Shown one piece after another: positions 35,991 to 56,138 of a DNA stretch of 64,000 nt; the first letter of the stretch is position 1; every line of letters begins with the position of its first letter. Where the stretch lies: assembly GCF_901709675.1 (NCBI RefSeq), contig NC_051105.1:7930104-7994103 (forward strand). The letters run 5' to 3'. The notes below the pieces were generated by a model. The model was not told the origin of the DNA. It saw only the letters and a program-made list of their open reading frames with translations, and did no database searches. This DNA comes from Syngnathus acus (lineage: Eukaryota > Chordata > Actinopteri > Syngnathiformes > Syngnathidae). The position numbers and the translations under genes were made by a program.

Positions 35991-36016
35991 CCCCCCCCCC
36001 CCCCCCCCCCCCCCCC
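35991..36016. repeat. Poly-C run (26 bases)
   Basis: An unbroken run of 26 C residues, the longest homopolymer that I found in the window. It lies in the probable first map3k13 intron. Confidence 0.95.
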
Positions 36017-38929
36017 GCATACACCGTGATTTAATCCATGCCTTTTACTTACCCCGCTTTGGCAACAGGAACAGTAGCGCCCACCCTTGTCCTCTGCTGC
36101 TAAGCATATTTATGTAACTGCGCTGGATGAGTAGCCGGCAGCCTCGTTTTAGAGGGGGAAGAGGAGGAATAGTGGCTGATCACACCCGAGGCCATTCGGA
36201 TGATTTCGTTCAATATGAGAACGCTTGTGTGTTTACATGGGATAGGACCTCGGGATTTTTTTTTTGTGTCCAAATGTTTGTGACGTTAGCGGCACAGCAA
36301 CATAGGGGTTAGCAACTCTGTCTTACCAGATCTTTGCTTCAGGCTCCCACTGTGGAGTTTGTATGTTCTCTGGCTTTCTTCCATCGTCTCCAAAACATGC
36401 ATGTTAAGTTCATTAAAGATACTAAATTGTCTCGAGTATTCGTGATTGCCTTTGGCGTATGTGCCTTGGCTTAATTTTGCAGATTGATTTTTTTTTTTAG
36501 TGGTCTCCTCGCTCTTCTGCGGTGCACTGCTGCCCATTTGACAGCAAACTTGACATGCATTTCTAAATTGCAGATTCCCATAAAATGGTGTCAGTCGCAG
36601 AACTACTTTGTGTTTTTATTTTTTTTGCACTTGTTTCAATTTCCTCTCTGTCCTTCCTTGTTGTGAGGGTAGCCAAGCAGGCTGTCCCGAGCAAGGGAGC
36701 ACAAGGGGAATTGTTGTGGCAGCAGCTGCTCTGGTCGCAGTGTCCAATGTGTGTGCTGCTGTCCCCTGGCCGTGTGGGGCAGACAGTTCACATGGAGCCG
36801 GCTCCTCTTGTGTCCTTTGTTGTCGCTCCCGGTCGTCGTTGCTACTCAAAGTCGCCGGGAGCAGCCATCATTGGTCTGACCTTTGTTTATATTCTTTTTC
36901 CAAATGCTTTCTTTTACTTCCAACCCACAAATTAGCTCCACGTGTCTTTCTCTCTCGCTCTGCCTAATCCGCTTTTTTTTTTTTTTCTTTCCTCCTTCAG
37001 TTTATCTTTTGAGACATTCTCTACTTCATTTCTGTCCCCTGCCTTTCAAGTTAGCTGGCCAGGACCATATGAGCAGTGGTATGCAGATCTCGACTCTCGC
37101 CATTACCAGCTTGATTATAAAAAAGACATCAAGCTCCAAGGTTTTAAGAATGGCACGGGAACGTGTGAATGATGAAGTGACATAGGGTGTAAATTGGTTC
37201 TTTGTTGGCCACACAGCTGTTAGCAAAGGAAAAGACTCAGCGGGATCTCCTCTTAATTAGGAGCATGGTGATGGCGACACAGATGACGCTGCTGTGTTTT
37301 TCGATAGAAGTGTAAATGTGTGTGTGTTTACCTGGTTGTTGTGTGTCTTTTGCTACAAAAATATCTTTCAGGCATTGTTTGTGGTCTGATCAAAGTACAG
37401 TGTCGTGAAATAAAAGCAATCTAGCTGTGAATGTTTTTTCAAAGGCAAAAGCGTCTTCCCCAGTGATTACTATGAGTAGTCGGATTACTGTCAGACACGC
37501 CCCCAGCTTTTGTGCTCCTCCCGATAATCCCAACGCGCACATTTACAACAAAAGCTTTTCCCCACTCAAAGTAAAATTGTACATTTGTGTAAAATAAAAT
37601 CAGTGGGACTTGACTCAGAGACCGTTTGCTCTCATTGGCTCCCTCCATCTTGCCTACATTTTTTACCCTGCATGCATTATCACTAATTTTCATGACATCA
37701 CAAGGTGAAACAATTTGTTCTTTCGGAAAATACATTAGGAGACCGTGTAAATGAAACCTTGATCAACAGCTTCAGACGTAATTTATGGGAATCTATGCCA
37801 GTGGAGATGTTCCATTACAGATTAATGGGTGAGGTCTGTTTCCTGTCCTTCCCGGTGTCAGATATAGCTGCTGATTCCAAATTGGTAAGACTGGTCAAAT
37901 AAATGCGAGTAAGTGAAACTCCCAAAAAGGTTTCATAGCTATTATTTAGGACAGTGACTTTAAATGGGGTCAAAGGTCTTCACATGAGACGCCTTCAGTC
38001 TTGGCATGTGTTTCTCCCCAGTTGATCCGCATCAACATGGCCCAGCTCTGAAAATTATTGGCGGGGGTGGAATTACACCTCGGTCTTCTACTCGCACGGC
38101 TCGATTGTCTCGGCATCGGAATGGACGGATTTATCGGATACCTGAGAGAGCGTTCTCTCGTTCCTCCCCCTGCACTCTCAGCAACCTGCTTGGAGTCAAG
38201 CTTGCATTATAGATGAGCTGTTGGCAGGTGGTACGCTCTCACAGCACTCGGGTTACCCTCCAGAAGATAAACGCACACTGATACAGTCTGCAACAACATC
38301 TAAACGACAGCTCTAGAAATCAGCCAGTTTCTGTTTTAGGATCAAATGTTTTGGGGTCATGGAAGAGTTTACGTATAGCAAAGCTAGCAAGGTGGCTGCT
38401 GCGGCTAACAATGTGACGGCCGGCTCAAACGTTGGTCCGTGCGTGCCAGATGTTTGGCTTTGAGCTTCCCTAATACAGAGCAACAGTTTTAATCCCCCGC
38501 TCAACTGATATTACCGGTAGCCTCACAAAGCCCCAACTGTTTATATGTGTGCCATCGATTTAGTCTGTTTGCCAGAATTTTCCCAGAAATGAGGTTCTTT
38601 GTATCCCGTGTGATTTATTAATTTTTCGTATGCGCGGGTTTAAAGCCTGCTCGATGTCACTTCCGCTGTGGGATGCTTGCACTCTGTAGTTAAAAATAAA
38701 AGTCATTAATGTAAGCTCATCCCATCCCACATCTATGAGAGGATTTGTCTTTGCCGAAGTAGTGCGATGGTACTCATCTTGTTTTGGTTTTTGTGAAAGC
38801 TGTGAAATTAGCTTTAGCATTAACATGTCTGCTGTTTGTGTTTTTTTTTTTTTTTTGTCCAGGTGATTCAAATACAGCCAAGCCAATGTGTTAGAACTGC
38901 TCCACATCAGGTATACTTAGCCCATATTC

Positions 38930-41900
38930 ATGCATGACATCATGGGAAGTTCCCCCGAGGTGCTCTCATGGACTTCCTGCCCCAGCATGCTGGTGGGCAA
39001 GCTGAAGGAGGAGCTTAAACTCAGTGTAGTTGGGGACTCCATGAAGAAATCAAACGCAGCAAACTCTCAAGCGCAACCTCCTCCAGCCCCTCCCACGATA
39101 TTGCCCCCTCAGATAATTAAGGACCTGGCACCGCCCACGCACCTGCCCGTCCCTCTGCAGCATCTGCAGCCTCCAAGCCAGGACGATGAGACGGTGCTCG
39201 GGGGGCTGAGTTCCCAAAACACGGCCTTGAGCGTCGACTCCACGCGGAGCGAGGGCGGACACTTTGACAACAGTGTCCTTCAGCTACAGGAGCACGACCA
39301 CGAAGAACCCATCTCGCCGGCCTCCTGCGAGCACGGGGGCTGCGGGAGCGGAATGGAGGAGCAGGCAGGAGACGGGGACTGTCATATGGACCACGGTGGA
39401 GACTGTAGACAAGGTCACCCGCAACACCCCGACGACATCAAGCTGCACTTCCACAGAGCGGGGCCCGGGTCGGGCGGCTTCCTGGAGGGTCTTTTCGGCT
39501 GTCTCCGACCGGTCTGGAACATCATAGGAAAGACCTACTCCACAGAATACAAGCTCCAACAACAAGGTGAGCTTATGGCTATTATGCAAAATCACAACAG
39601 TGCACGTAGTGTACTGCATCCAAGTTTCCATTTGTTTTCCAGACGTGTGGGAGGTTCCGTTTGAGGAAATCTCTGAGTTGCAGTGGCTGGGTAGTGGTGC
39701 TCAGGGAGCCGTCTTCCTGGGCAAATTCCGTTCTGAGGAGGTGGCTATCAAGAAGGTGCGCGAACAGAAGGAGACGGATATTAAGCACCTGCGGAAACTC
39801 AAGCATCCCAACATCATCAGCTTCAAGTAGTTGTCAAAACACTCGGTCTGCATGATGTCGCGCGCGCTGCTGCTCTGCTCACTGGTTTGCTGTCTTCTAC
39901 CAAGGGGGGTGTGCACTCAGGCGCCTTGTTATTGCATCATCATGGAGTACTGCGCTCAAGGCCAGCTCTACGAGGTGCTGAGGGCAGGGCGGAAAGTCAC
40001 CCCCAGGTTGCTGGTGGACTGGGCCTCAGGCATCGCCAGCGGCATGAACTACCTGCACCTCCACAAGATCATCCACAGGGATCTCAAATCTCCCAAGTGA
40101 GTTTCCTTCTTCTGAAACAATCAGGAAAAGAACTCTGAAGTACTCACATGACCTATAAAGTGGACATCAATGTTTTTATTCCCCACACTGCTGTAAAATG
40201 ACTTAAGCAGACAGTTCAGCTCTTCAGTTGTAAATAGTGTGACATTAAGCCTCAGGATGTTCATCATCAAGTGGCCTTTATGCGAGTGAAGTCGCTTACC
40301 CTGAGCATCCTGCGCACAGCATCCGCATCCACCCATGTCTTTAATCAATATTGGCGTGCTGCAGTGCTGACAAACACTGTACTAGTCAGCAGGCTCAGTC
40401 TTCGGGAAAGGTCATCTTCATTTAATTAATTGGATGTAACATGTTCAGCAAGATTTTTGATCATGCTAACCTCTACATTCTTTCATCATAATATGAAATA
40501 TGAATATGTGACTAACTGTATCTCATAGGCAAACAAAATGAAATAGATTTCAATTTTTTGGAACACCTTTCCTTCTCTGTTTATATTTTTTTAAATAGTG
40601 TTTTGGTCACACACAATGACGCCATAAAGATCTCTGACTTTGGAACGTCGAAAGAGCTGAGTGACAAAAGTACAAAGATGTCATTTGCCGGTACGGTGGC
40701 CTGGATGGCTCCAGAAGTGATACGAAATGAGCCTGTGTCTGAAAAAGTGGACATCTGGTGAGTTGTGCATCACCCGATTGGGTATCATTGTGAATTTCTT
40801 GAATGTTCCTGCTTTTGAGGATCCCACTGACTGCAACTTGCAGGTCATTTGGAGTTGTCTTATGGGAACTACTGACTGGAGAGATCCCCTACAAAGATGT
40901 CGACTCTTCCGCGATTATCTGGGGCGTCGGCAGCAACAGTCTTCACCTCCCAGTGCCCTCCACTTGCCCGGATGGCTTCAAAATCCTCATGAAACAAACA
41001 TGGTGTGTCATTAATTGCCAAAACACACGAGTTCACTTTAGCTGTTTGACACAAAAGCTCGTATAATAGCTCACTTACTGATTCATTATTACCAGGCAAG
41101 GCAAGCCCAGAAATAGACCGTCGTTCCGTCAGATCCTCCTACACCTCGACATTGCCTCGGCCGATGTTCTGGGAGCGCCTCAGGAGACCTACTTCAAGTC
41201 TCAGGTGTGCACTACATCTGAAGAATCACGCGATGTAGTACAAGCCTCGCGGTCACCACATTCATTCATGTTTCAGGCTGAATGGCGGGAGGAAGTGAAG
41301 AAACATTTTGAGAAGATCAAAAGCGAAGGCACGTGCATTCACAGGCTGGATGAAGAGCTGATCAGACGCAGGCGGGATGAACTCAGGTGTGAAGAAAACA
41401 GAAATACATCATTTGGTTTGACATACCTATGCAGATCAGAGATTTCTTTTTGCTGATGTTTTCAACTCTCTCAGGCATGCGCTGGACATCCGGGAACACT
41501 ACGAGAGGAAGCTGGAGAGAGCCAACAACCTTTACATGGAGCTTAGTGCCATCATGTTGCAGCTGGAGGTCCGAGAGAAAGACCTCATGAAGTAAGTCAA
41601 TGAGCTCCTTATCGCAGTAAGGAGCATCTTCTCATTAGCAGAGCCTTCACTTTTTTCCTCCTCTCACTATTTAAATTGAATTCACTCGCTAAGAATTGGA
41701 TGGTGTTTACTTGACTAATTTAGGAGGGTTAGCGCGCTTGAACCGGAATAACCCCGCTGGGCTCAGGCCTTTATTTACATTGTGGCTTGAGCTTCCCACC
41801 CATGTGTTTATCTGTCTCCATGACATCCAGTAGTGGAATTATACGGTGTCCACATTCTTCCTCGAGTTCGTAGCCAAGCAGTAGCTGGCCTGCACATTTT

Positions 41901-43929
41901 TATTTCTGTAATGTAATCCTGACAGGAGAGAGCAAGCTGTGGAGAAGAAATACCCCGGGACCTACAAGCGCCACTTGGTCAGACCCATTGTCCGATCCAA
42001 TGCTGTCGAAAAGCTGATAAAGAAGAAAGGAAGCATTTCTCACAAACCTGGGATGCCCGCCGCCAAAAGGTTCAGCTCTCACTTTAATAAGTAAAACCAC
42101 AACAAAAATCTGTAAATTTGTTCCCAGAAAATTAGAGTGGTCTCCAATTGCTTCAAATTTGACAATGATGCAAATTTCCACTATCCCCAAATATCAGAAG
42201 CTCCACTTTTGTTGTTGAATTGACTTTTAATCGAAAAAATGTGTCTCCTCCAGGCCAGACTTGCTCCGTTCTGACGGTATCGCCAGCCTGGACCCCCTCC
42301 CCTCTCCCTCCCCACTTTCCGCCAGTCCCAAAGTGTCCACGCCTCCTGGAAAAGCCCGCTACCGAAGCAAGCCCCGCCATCGCCGCGCCAACAGTAAAGG
42401 AAGCCACAGCGAGTTCCTTGGGGTGCTGAAATCTGCCGCAGGAGTGCCCGAAGACGTTAAGGAGCCACCTGAGCATCATCTTCACCACCTCCTGCTGCCT
42501 ACCACCGGATCGCCACTCCCGCTGAAGGGCCGCGAAGAGGCCGTTGTAAACTGTGCCAATAACCTGCGTTATTTTGGCCCCGCCGCTGCCTTGCGTAGCC
42601 CTCAGACCGATCACCTCCAGAGGCGTGTTTCCGGATCCAACCCTGACCTCATCTCCACAGCCATTGATGCAGACACGCGTCAGCGTACTTCATCTACCAG
42701 CTCCAATCCCCTCCCGGGTGCCGGTCCTGGCTGTCCCTGCTGCCAGGCTCACCCATTCCCTGGATGCCTTCACTGTCAGGCGAGCACTCCTGCATCCAGC
42801 CAACTAGACTTGCCCAACTTTTCCTTGCTCAGTACCCGAGAGGGCAGCCGGTCGACTTTGAGGGCTCCCGACAAAGATCCCGCTTCTAACGGGGAGGTCT
42901 CGAAGAAGCCCGAGCCTCGGGAACAGCAGGCCTTCCAAAACAAACACACACTTCCTAATGCACTTCCTCGTACACTCAGACCTCTGAGGAAGGTAAGCTG
43001 CCATTGGTCCATAATGATTTGATGTAGAATAAGAACAACTAAAATGACACAGAGTTTTTTTTTTTCCCCCCCAGGGTGGAGATGAGTCATCTGAGGAGGA
43101 GGAAGGAGAGGTAGATAGTGAAGTGGAGTTTCCAAGGAGACAGAGGTACTCTCCCGTTGCTCATTTCAATGAATGATTTGAGCTAGCAAAGTAACATACA
43201 TTTTACACAGTAGTCAATCACTAAAGCAGTTGTTAAGTCACAAGTATCGCTACGGTAAATATTTGTCTGAAAAACAGGTCACCATCAAATATAACGCAAT
43301 AAATGGTAATTATCTCCAGTCATCTCGTGACATATCTGTCATGTCGTCCTTGTCATCTTTCTGACGCAGACCTCACCGTTGCATGAGCAGCTTCCAGTCG
43401 TATTCCACGTTCAGTTCTGAGAACCTGTCCGTGTCCGACGGAGAGGAGGGCAACACCAGTGACCACTCCCACAGTGGGCCCCTGGAGAGGCTGAGCGCTA
43501 GCCAGGAGGAGCACCTGGACGAGCTGCTGTCGCACACGCCGGACATCCCCATCGATATTTCCACCCAGTCGGACGGCTTGTCTGACAAGGAGTGCGCCGT
43601 CCGCAGGGTCAAGACCCAGATCTCCTTAGGAAAACTGTGTTCGGATGAACACAGCTACGAGGTCAGTGGTTTCAAATCAAATGGCATGGCCAAGTCCTGT
43701 GAGGGCCATAGAAAATCTACTCATCCATTTTGTGACAGCATATAATAATTGCAGGTGTAACTCATGGCTAGTGAGAATACTCAATCCAACTTTCATAAAG
43801 AATACTTGACATTAACCGTCTCCCTTACAGAATCCGCTCCAGTTTGGGGACTCAGACTGCGACTCATCCGAAGCCGAGTGCTCAGATGCCACCATCCGAA
43901 ACAACAAAGCAGCCCCTTCCTCATGGTGA
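38930..43929 (+). CDS. map3k13: MAP3K13 / leucine zipper-bearing kinase (LZK)
   Basis: Thirteen coding exons in phase give 1003 aa (human 966): 38930-39566, 39643-39826, 39905-40096, 40599-40757, 40844-41002, 41096-41204, 41277-41386, 41475-41591, 41926-42069, 42254-42992, 43075-43145, 43370-43661, 43831-43929. A TAG at 38918-38920 stands in frame just upstream, supporting the start. Residues 1-212 are a divergent, proline-rich N-terminus ending with the conserved [20 protein letters not shown]. The kinase domain has the glycine loop GSGAQGAV (229-236), VAIK Lys249, HRD 331-333, DFG 351-353 and APE. The dual zipper region spans about 481-575. The tail keeps the acidic [18 protein letters not shown] and [23 protein letters not shown] rather than DLK (MAP3K12) is chosen from these tail motifs. 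The family phosphorylates MKK4/MKK7 upstream of JNK and acts in axon injury signalling. The active-site residues look intact. Confidence 0.96.
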
Positions 43930-46900
43930 ATGCCCCCTCGGGCACTTTATTTGATTTTTTTGCCTGGAACCAATAGTGTCCCGCTGGGCCCTGCAGAGAA
44001 TACAGCAATAAGAGGACAATGATGTCAAAAAATGGCGAGCAATCCCTCCCGGAATCCCTTCTCCTCCGTTTACCAGGCCTTCATTCCCTCATGTTCAACA
44101 CAACATCCAGGCAACCCGTGGCAGGGATTCCCTTTTAGAATGAACATGTACATGATATAGAATATAACATTCAGAATTTATTTTTGAATTCTGAAGGACT
44201 ATTCAGGAGTGAACAAAAAGACTCTTAAAAAGACATTTTGCAATTTAGGCACATGCTAACCGGTTGCGAGAGCGAGATGAAGACACGTGTGGTAAAAGTG
44301 AAGTGGACGCATGGCAACCCGATTGGTTTTAACGCTGACAACGAGCGAGCGGTGGCGAGTTACATCATCGTTAATCTCTCAGGCGACCCAGATGTGGAGC
44401 TCCACGCCTTTATCTGGCTGCAGTCACTGTCTTCATTTTTTTTTAGTTATGTCCACGGCAAAATCCAAAAATCAGCACGCACCATCCTCCAGTGCGGTTT
44501 CCCACAACTTTTATCGAGCCAAGGCACATTTTACACTTTAGAAAAACCTCACAGCACACCGCTAATCTAAAAAGTCACAATGCTATCATTCTCTTGTATC
44601 ATTGGCAGCAGGTTGTTGTTCGGGACAGAATATCTCTTGCTGACCCTAAATAGAAATATGTGGTTCCCAACTCCCGCCCTCTTACCAAAATATCATGGCT
44701 TAGAGAAACCTTGCGTGGCGCCATCCTCGGCTGTCCCATTATAAAGCTAGCATTACAAACACCAGCATGACCCCCTGCCTTGTAGCAGGACTCCGTTATG
44801 TCCACTTATCAGGCTGTGAGTGCGACCAGTATGCATGATTGAGGGGAACCGGCGGGAACGTGCTGAGATGGAACTGAGGAGAGCAGCCGGAATGAACAAG
44901 ACAATATCCAGCTTCTTCTCTTGTCACGAATCACATGATGCTACCAGCGTGTGAGGACACACAAAGCCCGCCCTTAGACGTTACGCTTTCAAGTCTCATC
45001 TCAGGATTGTTCAAGGAGGACCGGAACAAACTGGACTGGACCAATTAGTTTGAATGTTGTTTGGACAGCCATTGTTGCTTTTTGCATTTTTCCTTCAAAT
45101 AGTGGCCTCTGCTCTAATCTCTTAAACACTGCAGTCACTCATCACCAAGTAAAATGATTCCCTGTAGCAAAAACATGATTTTACATGATTTTTTTTTTTT
45201 AAATAATCGCCTCTATTAATAATTGTGAGTATACTTTTAATCCTTGTGTGTTTGTGGTTTGACATCCACAAATCCTCTATTAGCTGAAAAATTATTATTC
45301 CTGTTTTTGTACTCAAAGCAAAGACACGATTGCTTTGGTTTTATCTGGTGGTCACTTTGTGCTGTACTCACTAAAGCACAAAGCACACTCACTAAGTGAG
45401 TTGAGGAGCTTCAAGTAGACAAAAGCAGTTTTTGCCAAAGTTTTTTGGCGTCTATTGACAATTACAGTACAAATTATAATACTCGAATATTTTTATTTGT
45501 AAAAACAGTTAGCTCTTATCCAACATACATAATATGTAACAATGCAACATGTCTTTGACATTGATAACACTACTACTGTTCTGCTTTAACGCCACCTTGT
45601 GGCGTATTTATGTTTGACACTATATCCAACTCCAGTTTTACTAAGCCTTCCTTTCTTAAAACAGACGCCTCGTTCAAATAAATGCCTCGGCCACTATTTG
45701 AGGAAATAGTTTTCGGGCCCAGTAATCTTTGTTTCTTCCCATTTCCAAGCGCATCATCTCCTATGTAACACTTTCTAGCAGGGTACTTTTTACTGACATA
45801 ATGCTAAACGTGTGTATAATGGCACTAATGTAAGTCCGAAAAGAGCAAACCATTCCCCCTGTGCTTGTGAACAAAAGCAATTAAGAATCGAGGTTGCTTG
45901 CTTAAGATCAAGAACGTCTAGCAGGCTAGACGCAATGACTGGTGGCTATGAAGCTTTTATTTTAATTTTATGTATGTATCTATTTTTTGGTTTCATATTT
46001 TTTACTGCTCAGGAGCATTGTGGTGACACATACAATGACTTATAAGTGGTTCTACTGCTTTTTTTTTTTTTTTAACCACAGATGCTCTCCCAAATCACTT
46101 TTTTTTGCTGTACTGTATTTTTTTTAAGGGATGCTGCATCAGTTGGAGCTTAATTTATTCTTTCTTCTTTTGAGTGTTTGTCATTCCTTTGTACACAACT
46201 TTGGGTGAAGGCAGAGTTTATTTTGTTGTTGTCAGCTCGACTGTGTGTGAGCAAGCTATTGGGAAAACGTTAGCCAGAAATCAACATTTTATTTTTTTCA
46301 TTTGTGTTACTTTGTGTGTGTGTATATAAGCATCAGCAAATGTAACTTGACCTGTCATCAATGAGCTTCTTGAAAAGGATGTTTGTGGTGTGTTTGACAT
46401 CAGTATTGAACTGGATGAACCGAAGCTTGAACTACTTCATTCGGTTTCTTTGAGGACGAAAGCTTTTGCAAATCTGCATTAGCTCGAGCCTGTTCCGACC
46501 GTCTCCTTTGTGTTTACGTTGATATAAATGAATTAACCTCATGCGCTGTCATACATCCTGTGAAGTATGATTGTGGTTTATTTTCTTTGTAGCTGGCCTA
46601 CACAATGATTGAATTAATTTATTATGAATGGCATGTAACTGTGCTTTTTAATTTCAGGCAGCTTTAGCGGGACTATTATTTAAAGAAAGCACAATGAGAA
46701 CAGGTATGAGGACAGTATTAGTCTTATGTTCGGTGGATCGAATCGTCATATCTTATTGTCATCATTACAGATGAAGTATGGATGTAGTGGCACTTAATAA
46801 CAAAAATGGTTCCAAATGTTTACTCCAGTCAACATGTCAGCTATTCTGTTTTCACCAAAAGCCAACCAAGGGGCAAAGAGACCACAAGTCTGAAAGCATC

Positions 46901-47700
46901 TCCCCCCCACCCTTATTTCTGTCATATTAAATTTGTGTTTGTGAGGTTGTTTCTAATCGTGGACATCATCTCATGTATCTGGTAAACTGTTTCTTTACTA
47001 CGGTCATTTTTCAGCTCCTCTTCCTGTCGAGTGGCATTACGATCAAACCAATCCTGTCAGATTCCTGTATTTTCCAAAGTACAGTACGGTAGACATCTGC
47101 AGGAATATAATCCAAGCAAGCAACTGCATGGAATAAATGCTGATGTACTGTACCCAACATCTTGTGCTGGTGCTTTTATTATTAATTTCATCCATCTATT
47201 TCCTGTTGTGCATGACCTCAATGAGGTCAAGTGTTAGCTGGAGACTATAAAGTGGCAAAATGGCCACCTCGTATGATTGATAAAAATTGGTTGATTCAAA
47301 GTGTAAAAACACAATATTAATCAGAATATCATCTTTAGACGAGTAGGAGGGCACAGCAATTATCATTGTCTATAAATTTATGATTAGACTTTCGCTCTAT
47401 CGCTATGCTGAAATACTGTAGTAGTCTCGAGTGGTAAACAATGCCAAGCCACGCCTACCATCATGTATGCGTGGAGTACGTGCTAAACGCGTTTTCGTCC
47501 TTTTCGAAACCAGGGCCTCACTGGCGGGCGGGGGCTTGTGTTTAACCTAGTAGGACAACTCCGTAGCGTGCATCTCCGGGCGGTGCGGGTGAATAAAACA
47601 ACACCAGTCGCTTTTCAGACGGGTGGAGTCAAAGAGTCCAGCTGCTGGTTGAGATCAGGTGAAACGAACCCGCTCTTGGAACACTCGGTGGGTGATTAAA
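43930..47700. other. map3k13 3'UTR and intergenic region
   Basis: No further coding exon is visible. AATAAA at 45677-45682 is one candidate end for the map3k13 transcript, but the UTR could be shorter or longer. T runs are frequent near 46050-46130. A 110-codon open frame at 44238-44570 has no recognisable domain and is treated as chance. The last few hundred bases become GC-rich towards the pfkl promoter. Confidence 0.45.
45677..45682 (+). promoter_or_regulatory. map3k13: Candidate map3k13 poly(A) signal
   Basis: AATAAA on the plus strand about 1.75 kb after the map3k13 stop codon. It is assigned by position only. Confidence 0.4.
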
Positions 47701-47758
47701 ACGAACGCCCACTCCCTCGGAAGCACCACAATTTCACTGTCAGGAAATATAACAAAAC
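47450..47758 (+). promoter_or_regulatory. pfkl: Probable pfkl promoter and 5'UTR
   Basis: The 300 bases before the pfkl start codon are rich in CpG (for example gcgggcgggggc near 47523 and cgggcggtgcggg near 47578), in contrast to the AT-rich DNA to the left. The start codon has a good context (acATGGc). The transcription start itself cannot be placed from sequence. Confidence 0.5.
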
Positions 47759-54712
<6,954 letters not shown>

Positions 54713-55277
54713 GTGCTCCCCATCTGCACTCGGCACTTTTTTTTTTTTTTTTAAGGAAAAGAAAAAAAAAAATCTGCTCCTCTTTCCGTGACATTTCTAC
54801 ATGCCTGCTGACTAGCAACTGCATTTAAAAGGGTTGAGGACATACTATCTGCTGTTATTTATTGCAGAAGGCATTCAGTACAAAACAGATTTCATTTCAG
54901 TGGAACCACCAAGTTCTTTCAGGGATGCGGATGAATCAATATGTAATCTGTTCTTGGGTCAAATTCTCGTTATAAACCTTTTTAAAAGAAAGACATTCAT
55001 TCATGAACATAAAAACAAGGCCTTAATTACCATTAAATATCTTCAATCAATCTTTCAAACGTTTGAAATGTTTACACAGTGGAATTTTCTGAAATCTACT
55101 AAACAATTTACCGAATAACTTTTGTGGGAAGACCACACAATCACAATAGTGGATTGTGGAACTAACTAAAGAGTGACTTGATTTTAAAAACAGATGTATG
55201 TCATTTATGAACTGTAGCAATTTAAGGCATCACAGAGTCATGCAAGTGTAAAGACAACTTTACTGCCTGTAAAAAAT

Positions 55278-55399
55278 CCATCAATCGTCTATGCCGCTTT
55301 TCCTTCTTAGTAAACGCCTAAAGACAGAATTTGAATGTCCTGGCATAGGCTCTGGCTCAGCAGCCATCCTAGTGACGACAAGCGCTAGAAAATGGATGG
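55278..55399. repeat. Fold-back repeat remnant
   Basis: The left end (ccatcaatcgtctatgccgctt) and the right end (aagcgctagaaaatggatgg) are imperfect inverted copies. The pattern is like the widespread fish repeat with ccatccattttct...cgctt ends. It lies inside the pfkl 3'UTR, just before the poly(A) signal. Confidence 0.55.
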
Positions 55400-55574
55400 T
55401 TGGATGTCGAAGTTTCACCATGTTCTTTATTCCAAAGTGCAGGCAAAGCTTTACCTTGTCAAGAGTGGAGTTACATTATATTACTACTGATTTAATCATG
55501 GAACCAAAAGATAATAGATAGTCCTATGCATGTTGTTGCTTTGTCTTTTCGTACACTCAAATGTTCTGGACTTG

Positions 55575-55580
55575 AATAAA
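55575..55580 (+). promoter_or_regulatory. pfkl: Poly(A) signal of pfkl
   Basis: AATAAA about 860 bases after the pfkl stop codon and about 560 bases before the stop codon of the converging minus-strand gene. Confidence 0.65.
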
Positions 55581-55673
55581 TACACTGTAAGAGTGAACCG
55601 TGACTATTTGTGAGTAATTGCGTTAATAACGGGTATGCTCAGGTGAAGGGGAGCAAAAACATCACTGCAGACA

Positions 55674-55698
55674 ATTTATTTATTTATTTATTTATTTA
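55674..55698 (-). promoter_or_regulatory. ATTT microsatellite supplying minus-strand poly(A) signals
   Basis: On the plus strand this is a run of ATTT units. Read on the minus strand it gives several overlapping AATAAA hexamers, about 440 bases after the stop codon of the minus-strand gene. It is therefore both a simple repeat and the most likely poly(A) signal region for that gene. Confidence 0.6.
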
Positions 55699-56138
55699 TG
55701 AGAATGAATATGAAATGTTACAACAATAAAAGTTACTACTTCATTACAAAAAGTAAAGTAGTTGTAGAATTATTACAAACCATTCATGTGACTAAACTAG
55801 AAAAAAGTCATTTAAAAAAAAAAAATTGTAATGTAACAGAAAAAAATGTTAAGCTATGAAAATAAGAGTAGTTATGAGACTGTTATTATATTTTAAATAG
55901 GATTACAAGAGTTTGAAGACATGCTTTAAAAAACTAAATCAAACCATAACAGTCATAAATCTGAAATGTAATATTATGAGATTCAAGTAATCAATTAGCA
56001 GAGAATTTTTTTCAAGGCTTTAAAACATGCAAACAAAAGCCACACCATAGAACACAAATTTGGCCATTTAAGATAAACATTCTTGGAACATGTTTCTCAA
56101 CTTTGTACCGAGAAGCAAATGCAAAACGTGAATATCTC

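Larger units (their letters stand above)
30129..38862. other. Long non-coding stretch, probably first intron of map3k13
   Basis: 8.7 kb with no exon that I can defend on either strand. It holds C runs at 30741-30761 and 35991-36016, a 35-base tandem duplication at 33280-33349, a CTG run at 35771-35788 and many T runs. Open frames of 60-119 codons occur but show no recognisable domain, no splice context in phase with a neighbour and no coding-like base use. Additional 5'UTR exons of map3k13 may be hidden here. Confidence 0.5.

Noticed and set aside
36585-36967. Overlapping frames of 116 and 119 codons in the map3k13 intron
   Set aside because: Cys/Val/Ser-rich reading of T-rich DNA in two overlapping frames, without homology that I recognise or usable splice context.
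44238-44570. A 110-codon open frame after map3k13
   Set aside because: No recognisable domain, no splice sites in phase with a neighbour, and it lies in the likely 3'UTR.
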